Source: Adenanthera pavonina (taxonomy: Eukaryota; Streptophyta; Magnoliopsida; Fabales; Fabaceae). From it: a DNA stretch of 64,000 nucleotides. Numbering within the stretch: position 1 is the first letter of the stretch; each line of letters begins with the position of its first letter. The notes under the pieces are model-generated. The model saw nothing but the letters and a program-made list of their open reading frames with translations, had not been told where the DNA came from and did no database searches. Positions 36,274 to 44,639 of the stretch are shown here, piece after piece. Location: assembly GCA_026686845.1 (NCBI GenBank), contig JAIVEN010000015.1, positions 3,239,001-3,303,000 of the forward strand, given 5' to 3'. The translations under genes and the position numbers were made by a program.

Positions 36274-39200
36274 CTTGATCTACAGGACCAAAGGCCAAGA
36301 CCTATTGAAGAATTACGGAAATTTCAGCTCGCCGGTGAAGATCGGTGTACTAGTCTTGGAAGTCAACTCCGAGAAGACACAAAGGAGCAGATAACAAAGA
36401 TGTTGAAGGACAATGCTGATCTGTTCGCTTGGACTTCTTCGGATATGCCAGGAATTGATCCAAATTTTCTATGCCACAAACTGGCGGTATACCCTGAAGC
36501 TAAGCCAGTGGCGCAAAGGAAGAGACGGGTAGGTGAGGAAAGGCGGAAGGCAATGAAGGAAGAAACGGTAAAGCTGATTGATGCTGGGTTCATCCGAGAA
36601 ATTGAATATACCACGTGGTTGGCCAATGTGGTGCTCGTTAAAAAGGCTAATGGAAGGTGGAGAATGTGCACAGACTACACCGACCTAAATAAGTCATGCC
36701 CGAAAGATACGTACCCCCTCCCCAGCATAGATCGGCTTGTAGATGGAGCGTCAGGCTGTGGCTTACTTAGCTTTCTGGATGCTTACTCCGGGTATAATCA
36801 GATAAGGATGTACCCCCCTGACGAGGAAAAAATAGCGTTCATGACTGAGAACGCTAACTATTGCTATCAGGTGATGCCGTTCGGATTGAAGAATGCTGGG
36901 GCTACATACCAGCGATTGATGGATAAAATATTTCAGGAACAGATTGGGAGAAACCTGGAAGTATATGTTGACGATATGGTAGTGAAGTCCGAAGATCCCT
37001 CCAAGCATGCTGCCGACCTTGGCGAGGTGTTCGGAAGAATACAGAAGTACAACATGAGGTTAAATCCTGAGAAGTGCGTATTCGGAGTCAACGGAGGGAA
37101 ATTCTTAGGATTCATGCTAACACATCGAGGTATTGAAGCTAATCCAGATAAATGCCGAGCTATTATTGACATGAGAAGCCCCCAAAGTATAAAAGAAGTG
37201 CAGAAACTGACGGGGCGATTAGCATCACTATCTCGCTTCATACCGAGGTTAGCGGAGAAAGCTAGGCTGTTCTTTAAGTTACTCAAGAAGGCTAAGCGGT
37301 ATGAGTGGAGTGAGGAATGTGAGCAAGCATTTCAGAATTTCAAAGGCTTCTTTTCGGCACCTCCGATCCTTAATCGGCCGGTTCCTAATAAAGAGTTGCT
37401 GTTGTATATGTCGGTGACCGAGCATGCAATTAGCTCGGTGATGGTGCAGGAAATGGGCAAGCAGCAAATACCAGTATATTTTATCAGCCGAGTATTGCAC
37501 AATGCGGAATCAAGGTATCAGACTATTGAGAAGTTAGCTCTGGCTCTGGTCATCTCGGCGAGAAGATTGCGACCTTATTTTCAAAGTCATGAGGTTGTTG
37601 TAAAAACTGATCATCCCGTAAAGCAGGTCTTGAGGAAACCCGAGTTGGCAGGCCGAATGATCTCGTGGTCAGTTGAGTTGTCAGAGTTCGGTATCAGGTA
37701 TGAGTCAAGAGGGCCAATTAAGGCGCAATGTCTATCTGATTTTGTTGCCGAACTTACCCCACCCGAAAATTACAAAGACAGGGACCAATGGATACTTTAT
37801 GTGGATGGCTCATCCAATACCAAGGGGAGCGGAGCGGGAATCATTTTGGAAGGACCCGGAGGGGTAACTTTGGAGCAGTCTCTTAAGATCGACTTCCTGG
37901 TCACTAATAATCAGGCCGAGTATGAAGCTTTAATTGCGGGGTTAAATCTAGCTAGAGAGGTGGGGGCGAGTCGGGTAAGATGTCGGAGTGATTCACAGTT
38001 GGTTTCTGAACAAGTCTCGGGAGCTTACCAAGCCAAAGACCCACAGTTGGCAAAATACTTGAACAAGGTGAAACACTTGGCTGAATGCTTTGATGAATTT
38101 GTGATTGAGCACATTCCAAGAGAAGAAAACTCCCGAGCTGATTTGTTGTCCAGATTAGCTAACGTCAAAAGGCTCGGGCAGCATGAAACAATCATCAGGG
38201 AGACCATATATCAGCCTAGTGTTGATCTTGATGAGGTTATGGCCGGAAATAGCCCGGACCAGAACTGGATGACCCCTATTTGGAATTATCTGGCCGAAGG
38301 GACTTTGCCCAACGACCAGAACGAAGCAAGGAGATTGAAGCTGAAGTCCTCCCATTACATAATAATGGGAAAGGACTTGTACAGGCGAGGATTCTCAACC
38401 CCCTTATTAAAATGCCTGACTCCTGAACAGGCGAAATATGTTATGAGCGAAATCCATGAAGGAGTGTGTGGGATGCATACCGGTGGAAGATCTATGGCAG
38501 TAAGAGTAATTCGGGCTGGCTATTATTGGCCCACTATCCGAGCTGATTGCACCGAGTATAGTAAGAAGTGTACTGAGTGCCAAAAGTTTGGCAGTCTACG
38601 CCATGCACCGCCGGAAGAATTGCACACACTGACGTCTCCGTGGCCATTCATGGTATGGGGAATGGATATTCTTGGACCTTTTCCGATTGGAAAAGGGCAG
38701 GTCAAGTTCTTAATAGTTGGCATAGACTATTTCACTAAATGGACTGAGGCGGAATCATTAGCTAAGATCACGGCACAACAAGTACAGAAATTTGTATGGA
38801 GGAATATTATTTGTCGGTATGGGATTCCTCACTCGGTGGTTACTGATAATGGGAGGCAGTTTATTGATGGAAACCTGAAGCAATTCTATGATCAGCTTGG
38901 TATAAAGCATCGAGTGTCTTCGGTCGAGCATCCTCAAACAAATGGACAGGCAGAAGCAGCGAACAAGGTTATTCTTGGGGAACTCAAGAAGAGATTAGGA
39001 AGAGCAAAGGGGGCCTGGGCCGAAGAGTTACCGAGCATTCTGTGGGCTTATCATTGCACGCCTCAGTCAAGCACCAAGGAAACTCCTTTTAAGCTGACCT
39101 TTGGAGCTGATGCAATGATCCCGGTGGAAGTAGGAGAGCCGTCCTTTAGACGAACACTCCTTGATCAACATACGAACCAGGAAAATATGGAAGTCGAACT

Positions 39201-39501
39201 AGATCTATCCGAGGAGATCCGGGAAAATGCACGTATACAAGAACAGGCTTGTAAGCAAAGAGCGGCTCGGCGTTATACTTCTCGACTTAAACCAAGGAGT
39301 TTTGATCGTGGAGATCTTGTTTGGAGAAAGCAGAATGAAGCAAGGAAAAACATCAGCGAGGGAAAGCTAGCTGCGAACTGGGAAGGGCCTTACCGAGTTA
39401 CTGAAGCGTTGGGCAATGGAGCATATAGATTAGAAAAGTTGTCAGGGGAAGCAATCCCTAGGACATGGAATGCTTCTCACCTCAAAATTTATTTCAGTTA
39501 G
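36274..39501 (+). CDS. Pol: reverse transcriptase, two RNase H domains, integrase
   Basis: Same frame as gag-pro, separated from it only by the TGA at 36271; the first ATG is at 36400 (1033 residues from there). Numbering from that Met: reverse transcriptase about 60-230 with the catalytic YVDD at 189-192; a canonical RT-linked RNase H about 330-450 (ESRYQTIEKLALALV); a second, archaeal-like RNase H about 463-590 (WILYVDGSS, NNQAEYEALIAGL, HIPREENSRADLLSRLAN); an integrase zinc-binding region (HEGVCGMHTGG, CTECQK) and a D,D35E catalytic core with Asp756, Asp816 and Glu852. The end (ANWEGPYRVTEALGNGAYRL) is the usual C-terminal integrase region. The two RNase H domains identify the Tat lineage. 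No internal stop or frameshift. Confidence 0.95.
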   Translation, partial: LDLQDQRPRPIEELRKFQLAGEDRCTSLGSQLREDTKEQITKMLKDNADLFAWTSSDMPGIDPNFLCHKLAVYPEAKPVAQRKRRVGEERRKAMKEETVKLIDAGFIREIEYTTWLANVVLVKKANGRWRMCTDYTDLNKSCPKDTYPLPSIDRLVDGASGCGLLSFLDAYSGYNQIRMYPPDEEKIAFMTENANYCYQVMPFGLKNAGATYQRLMDKIFQEQIGRNLEVYVDDMVVKSEDPSKHAADLGEVFGRIQKYNMRLNPEKCVFGVNGGKFLGFMLTHRGIEANPDKCRAIIDMRSPQSIKEVQKLTGRLASLSRFIPRLAEKARLFFKLLKKAKRYEWSEECEQAFQNFKGFFSAPPILNRPVPNKELLLYMSVTEHAISSVMVQEMGKQQIPVYFISRVLHNAESRYQTIEKLALALVISARRLRPYFQSHEVVVKTDHPVKQVLRKPELAGRMISWSVELSEFGIRYESRGPIKAQCLSDFVAELTPPENYKDRDQWILYVDGSSNTKGSGAGIILEGPGGVTLEQSLKIDFLVTNNQAEYEALIAGLNLAREVGASRVRCRSDSQLVSEQVSGAYQAKDPQLAKYLNKVKHLAECFDEFVIEHIPREENSRADLLSRLANVKRLGQHETIIRETIYQPSVDLDEVMAGNSPDQNWMTPIWNYLAEGTLPNDQNEARRLKLKSSHYIIMGKDLYRRGFSTPLLKCLTPEQAKYVMSEIHEGVCGMHTGGRSMAVRVIRAGYYWPTIRADCTEYSKKCTECQKFGSLRHAPPEELHTLTSPWPFMVWGMDILGPFPIGKGQVKFLIVGIDYFTKWTEAESLAKITAQQVQKFVWRNIICRYGIPHSVVTDNGRQFIDGNLKQFYDQLGIKHRVSSVEHPQTNGQAEAANKVILGELKKRLGRAKGAWAEELPSILWAYHCTPQSSTKETPFKLTFGADAMIPVEVGEPSFRRTLLDQHTNQENMEVELDLSEEIRENARIQEQACKQRAARRYTSRLKPRSFDRGDLVWRKQNEARKNISEGKLAANWEGPYRVTEALGNGAYRLEKLSGEAIPRTWNASHLKIYFS

Positions 39502-39660
39502 TTGATGTATACAAAGAAGGCGGTGTACTCTTTTTCCTAACTTGGTCTTTTGTCCCAAAGGATATACAAAAAAGGGTTTTGGCAGAGAAGGTTTTAACGA
39601 GGCACGCCTACCTACTTTGATAAAGGAAATTCTTTGTCATGATTTCATTCATTTTAAGCC

Positions 39661-40168
39661 TCGGTCAAGTGTGAACCAAGGTCTTCAATTAAAATCCGGT
39701 CAAGTATGAACCGAGATATCCAGTTAAAATTCGGTCAAGTGTGAACCAAGGTCTTCAATTAAAATCCGGTCAAGTATGAACCGAGATATCCAATTAAAAT
39801 TCGGTCAAGTGTGAACCGAGGTCTTCAATTGAAATCCGGTCAAGTGTGAACCGAGGTCTCCAGTCAAAAATTCGGTCAAGTATGAACCGGGCATTCGAAT
39901 TAAACTTGGTCAAGTTTGAACCAAAAAATTGTTAAAATTCGGTCAAGTGTGAACCGAGATCCTCAAATAAAATCCGATCAAGTATGAACCGAGATCCTCT
40001 ATTAAAATTCGGTCAAGTGTGAACCGAGATCCCCAATTAAAATTCGGTCGAATATGAACCGAGGTTTTCAATTAAAATTCGGTCAATTATGAACCGAGGT
40101 TTTCAAATAAAATCCGGTCAAGTACAAACCAAGAGACTGAATTAAATTTTAGTCGAGATCGAACCAAG
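39661..40168 (+). repeat. Tandem array of about 35-bp units in the retrotransposon
   Basis: About 14-15 units built on the core ttcggtcaagtgtgaaccga followed by ggtcttcaattaaaa. In the first six units, forms with 'gtg' and 'atg' tend to alternate, hinting at a 70-bp higher-order unit. The array lies between pol and the antisense ORF, where Tat elements often carry tandem repeats. The stretch 39502-39660 is pol 3' noncoding sequence. Confidence 0.95.
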
Positions 40169-40254
40169 AGGAAAAGAGACGGATTATCATTAATTAGAAA
40201 CAATTCTGAATAAACATCAAAAATAGACCATCAAGGAGGTGGGCCGTTTACTTT

Positions 40255-42217
40255 TCAGTTCTCCAATTCCTCCTCGTCAACAAGCACACCATCTTTGACG
40301 TCTTTATTTACATCGAAAGCCGAGAGCTCAATCTTCGGAAGAAAGAGGTGCACCTGACGAAGTGCTTTATGAAAGCCTTCTATATGCTCTTTCATTATTT
40401 GTTGCACGGCTTCCTTAACATCAGCCTCAAGCTCGGATTGTTTCTCCCTCGCTTGTTCCAAGTCCTTTTGCAAATTAGCAGCGAGGGCCAAGGACTCGGC
40501 TTCAGCGCTCCTTGCCCAAGCAACCTCAGCTGTCAGGGCATCCCGCTCCTTCTCAACTGCTTGCACTTTCATCTCGGCATTAGCAAGGGATCCTTTCAGC
40601 TCCTCCACTTGCAGAAGGAGAGCTGCTTGAGATTTTGAAGCCTCGGCGAGTTCTGAAGAAGCCTTGTCTTTTGCATTGGTTGCTTCCAGGAGCTCGGCTT
40701 TCGCAGCTTTCAGGCGACGGTCACTCTCCTCAAACTCCTCCCCACAGAGCGAGGCCACGGTCGCGGCACGCAGGCACATAGCCGACATGGAGTCCAAAAC
40801 AGCCTTGGGACCCAATCGTTGTAAAGCTTCCTTGTCCCCGATTTCCTGGATGCCACTCCCAAAAAACCTAGCAATGCTCGGGTCAGTGCTCGAAGGTGAG
40901 CGTCTAATGGGAGACGGCAGGAGAGGTGAGCGAATTGAATAAACAGGCTCCTCGGCGGTGGTCGGAAGTCGGGCGCGTTTGCTCGGGGGGCTGTGTGGAG
41001 AGGAAGTGATCTCAACAACTTCCGTTGTCGTCATTGTCTCGGCATGTCCTCTCTCCTCTCTATCAGGGCGAGCTTGCAGGTTCTCGGTAGAAGGTCCTGC
41101 TGATGAGGCCATGTTTTTTATTAATCGCCAGTTGAATTTCCCCATCACCACTGCAGAGTAGAAAATATATATATTAAAAACTCAGACAAGAATGGCAGCA
41201 GAAGAAAAAAGAAATTCAACACTCACGTGAAAAATCTTTATTAGGAGTTGAGGAATAAGGGAGCCTAAGTAAAATTTTGCAGTTCAAGGGGCGAGGTAAT
41301 CTATTTAATTTATCGACATCCGCTTTTTCGGATGCCGACATATCCTCATAGCACCAAGACTGGAATTTGATCGGAGTCCGAGTCCAATATAGAGGAAACC
41401 TGGGTCGTCCCTCCTCATTGAAAAACATTTCCGAGTATCCTTCGGCTGGGCGCACCTTAAAGAAACTTCCTTTGAAGTCTTTGTAGGATGAGGTATATGG
41501 GCCGATTATTCCCTTTTTATTCATGCCACTGAGAGAAATCCAGCCGATCTTATTTCCAAATCGGATCTGGTAGAAGTAGAGAAATTTTGGAGCAGTCGGC
41601 GTCATGTTCAATTTTCTGCACAGGACTTCGAAAGCCTTTAAAAACGCCCAGCTGTTGGGATGAAGCTGAGTCGGAGCGACGTTCAACGCCCTTAAAACAG
41701 CGCACTCAAACTCCGAAAAAGGAAGGCCAACTCCCAGTGACTCAAATAATGTTTTATACATATAGGTAAAATGTATTTGCACTCGTTGTGCTGACATAAA
41801 AACGTGCTCATCTTCTGTACATGGCTCAGCAATCACGGCCTCCTCTGTTTGTATGCTAGACAGAGAGATGGATTTCCTCATTTCCATGATCGACTCAGCA
41901 GTCCGAAATCTAGAGTGATAAGATCCAACTTCTCCTTTAACCCAATAATATCCCGGAAGTTGAATGTCGGGAACTGGATCTTTTCGAACCCTTGAACCGA
42001 TTTTTCGCGGGTTGGGAACAGTTACTTGCACGGCAGTAGCCGAAGATGAAGCTTCCCTTTCAGTCGGGAAGTCGGCCAGACGAAAATTCAGTTCTGTGCT
42101 GGGAAAGGAAGAGTTTGATGGTGAAGGATCTTCTCCGATACCCATAACTTCCCTCTCAACTAAGATTCGATGGGGGGACGACCCAGCGGGCGTCTCGGAT
42201 CCTCGGCTTGAACTCAT
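40255..42217 (-). CDS. Antisense extra ORF of the Tat element, two exons
   Basis: Two long - strand frames are joined by a canonical GT-AG intron. Exon 1 (42217-41227) starts MSSSRGSE and ends with donor C|GTGAGT; exon 2 (41150-40255) follows the acceptor CTGCAG. The join is in frame and gives 628 residues. Exon 1 resembles the 'putative gypsy type transposon' domain (Transposase_28 as I recall it; LPGYYWVKGEVG, GVGLPFSEFECAVLRALNVA, QLHPNSWAFLKAFEVLCRKL). Exon 2 is Ala/Glu/Lys-rich and predicted coiled coil from roughly its residue 135 to 265 (LKAAKAELLEATNAKDKAS). Antisense ORFs after pol are known in the Tat lineage; their function is unknown. Both frames are undamaged, as expected in so young an element. 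Expression and splicing are inferred from sequence only. Confidence 0.75.
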
Positions 42218-42698
42218 AATGGTTTGGAAAAATATAATATAGAGTGTAGAAACTGAGAAAAAGGAGAAAGATAGAGAGGGCGTACCTGGAAAAATGACGA
42301 AAAGGGTGAGAAAAAGGAGGATAGAGACGACAGAAAGGTTAGAGATGATGGAAAGATTCAAAAGGAATGAAAGGTAAATGAAGTTTAAAGTGAAAGGATG
42401 AACGCTTGAGTCCTACACGTATATTGTGAAACCCCTCCTCGAAACGAGTAATGTAATCATGACTTTGGGCAACAAATCGTCACCATTGGGGAACGTGGTC
42501 TAACTGACAAGAAGGCGCAGCATTAAATGACGCCGCGTGTAGCTGTACGTATAAGTGCATTACCGTCTCAGAAACCGAAACGTCAAGGAGCCTTAGGGAA
42601 GGTTCTCGAATCCCCAGGATACTGAAACGGTTCAAAATTTAAAAAACCAGTCTTTAGTTGGTCACGTGATCCAGAGCCTTTTCGTCCGAATCGGCCTC

Positions 42699-42715
42699 GA
42701 GGCTCGGGGGGCTAG
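42699..42715 (+). other. Polypurine tract
   Basis: A G-rich purine tract, GAGGCTCGGGGGGCTAG, lies directly before the TG of the 3' LTR, where plus-strand priming occurs. The sequence between the antisense ORF start and this tract (42218-42698) is noncoding and would contain that ORF's promoter. Confidence 0.75.
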
Positions 42716-43259
42716 TGTACTGGCCGGGATGATAAGGCCGAGCTTACAAGTCCGGAGAGGCCGGGATGAGAAGGCCGAGCTTACAAGTCCGGGGAAGATA
42801 AATGTCCATTTGATGTACCACTCTCCGGGCTCATATACACCGAGCTTAAGTGCAACGATCCGAGCATTATATCAGTTATCAAGTGGTAAGCCCGAGTAAT
42901 TGTACGGCCAAGTGATCGTATGATTAAATAACATCTCGGCCGTAGGACCAACTACCGGGTTTCTCTACAAAAATTGTGATGCTCCGAAAATATTCGACTA
43001 GGAGTAACGGTTATGAGAACAATAACCATTACGGAATCATAACTGAAGGACGAAAAATCAGGGATGAAGCAAAAAATGTGCGATACTCCATAATGATTAT
43101 TTATGAAATATCCCGATAAACAAGGGATGAGAGGGAGAAGACGGTTACACCTTAACGGTCAGGAGAAGGTCAATAAAAAGGGGGCAAGAAGAAGAGTAAA
43201 GGAGAGAGCACTGCACACTGTAAAAAAGGAATAGTCTATCTCGGCTTTTTGACGGAACA
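42716..43259 (+). repeat. 3' LTR
   Basis: 544 bp, identical to the 5' LTR except T at 42803 in place of C. Followed by the target duplication ATATC. Confidence 0.98.
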
Positions 43260-43600
43260 ATATCATTCCGATTTCTTCCAAACGGTGGATCGACCTGGGA
43301 TCCTCATGGTTGAGTGCCAAACACATTTGAATAAATGTTAGACCATCAAGGCCCATGTCCATCGGAGAGCGTGCTCTTTTTAACATAACTTATATTCATT
43401 TGTACGAGTTTCTTTTTCACTTCCAAACAACTTTGTATGCCAACTAGCTTTTAAGAACATTCTAGCTCATTATATATGAAATTGAACTATTTATTGTAAA
43501 TAATGCTTAAATTTGTTTATTTCATTTTTCACAGTAAACTTTCTTTAAGTTTCTTTTTTATGTTATATATAATTTGACAATTTATTCTTTAAATAGTAAT
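43260..43600. repeat. Duplicated block, copy D (right part)
   Basis: Continues the block split by the LTR element. Removing the element and one ATATC joins gataatgatatc to attccgatttc. It contains a decayed tRNA-like cassette (43285-43365: ggtggatcgacc ... gaccatcaa on the + strand) and then the actagctttt ... atgaaattgaactat segment shared with 25.98 kb. From 43600 to 44137 there is only AT-rich sequence. Confidence 0.55.
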
Positions 43601-44137
43601 ATGATAGGAATAATTTTAATTATTAGAAAATTGTAAATTGTCTGTGAAATTCAATCATTTTTCATAATATGATTGAGAAATCTAATGACAAGAACGTAAT
43701 TTTCGTCTACTTTAAAAATTTTTATTAAATTATATAATTTTTAACTTTCGCATCTAAAACATATGCATTCAGGTTAATGGAAATATGTTAGTGAAAATTA
43801 GACTCAAATATACTCCTTTTGATTTAAAATATAAGTTTTCTTTTAAAAAATTTTTTTATTTAAAATATAAGTCTCATTTGATAATTTTTAGAGTATTAAA
43901 TATTTTTTCCATTTTATTCTTATTTACAATTAAATATAAAGAGATAATAAACTTTAAATACAATACATGAGGTACTATTGAAAAATAATATATTTTTATA
44001 GATTTAATGAGTAAAAATATATTTCTTAATTTTTGTATAATTAACAAAATAGAACTTATATTTTGAATCGGGAGTAAAGTATTAACTCAATGTTGAGAAA
44101 AGAGAAAACAAGAGATCAAACACTGATGTGATGTACA

Positions 44138-44512
44138 GGCCTGTTTGATTCATGTTTCCGAAACAGTTTTTCTGTTTTTGAAAACAGAAAAACAAAAAAA
44201 CTTGTTTGCTAAACCTGTTTTTTATAAACTGTTTTGAGAAACAGAAAAATAAAAAAAAAGAATACTCAGAACAACTTTAAGGTGTTTTATAGTTTTTGTT
44301 TTGGAAAACACAATAAAAGGTGAAAAACATCCACCTCACTAATGATAAAGTTATAAATTTTGAATAACTTATTTATCACTCATTAGTTATGATTTTGAGA
44401 ATAACTATTCAAACAGATTTTTTTACTTTCTTGTTTTCAAAACTTATTCTCGAAAACAGTTTTATAAAACTGTTTTGAGAACAAAAAAACAGAAAACATT
44501 GTCAAACAGACT
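44138..44512. mobile_element. Tourist-like MITE, same family as 54432-54809 in opposite orientation
   Basis: The left end GGCCTGTTTGATTCATG pairs with the reversed right end GTCTGTTTGACAATG. The interior, full of aaaacagtttt words and ataaattttgaataac, is the reverse complement of the element at 54.4 kb. Ends are degenerate and no clear target duplication was found. Confidence 0.6.
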
Positions 44513-44639
44513 CGTGATCTCTCAGTTTTTTTAGTCTGTTGCTTCGTGTTTCAAAAAATAATAATAAATGTTATTAATTCATTTAATTAAATTATTATTA
44601 TTATTTTTCCACCAAAACCAAAAATTATTATTATTATTT

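Larger units (their letters stand above)
33646..43259 (+). mobile_element. Complete Ty3/gypsy LTR retrotransposon, Tat-type lineage
   Basis: A 9,614-bp element with two 544-bp LTRs (TG...CA ends), a 5-bp target duplication ATATC (33641-33645 and 43260-43264), a primer-binding-site-like TGGCGCCC after the 5' LTR, gag-pro, pol, a tandem array, an antisense ORF and a purine tract before the 3' LTR. The order protease-RT-RNase H-second RNase H-integrase and the antisense ORF are hallmarks of the Tat (Retand/Ogre) group. The LTRs differ at a single base, so insertion was recent. The element splits duplicated block D. Confidence 0.97.

Noticed and set aside
36363..38723. Several antisense frames opposite gag and pol
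   Set aside because: They are shadows of the intact sense domains and lack any family signature, unlike the antisense ORF at 40255-42217.
39661..40168. Regular short repeats resembling a CRISPR array
   Set aside because: Units are directly adjacent and degenerate with no unique spacers, and the array lies inside a plant retrotransposon. It is a tandem repeat.
42218..42361. N-terminal extension of the antisense ORF with a hydrophobic stretch
   Set aside because: No ATG opens it convincingly; the first good start is the ATG at 42217 and the upstream part looks like AT-rich leader.
43159..43386. 75-residue - strand open frame with sensible-looking peptide (GLDGLTFIQMCLALNHEDP)
   Set aside because: The sequence aligns with the tRNA-like cassettes at 23.3 and 45.4 kb and runs into the 3' LTR, so the frame is accidental.
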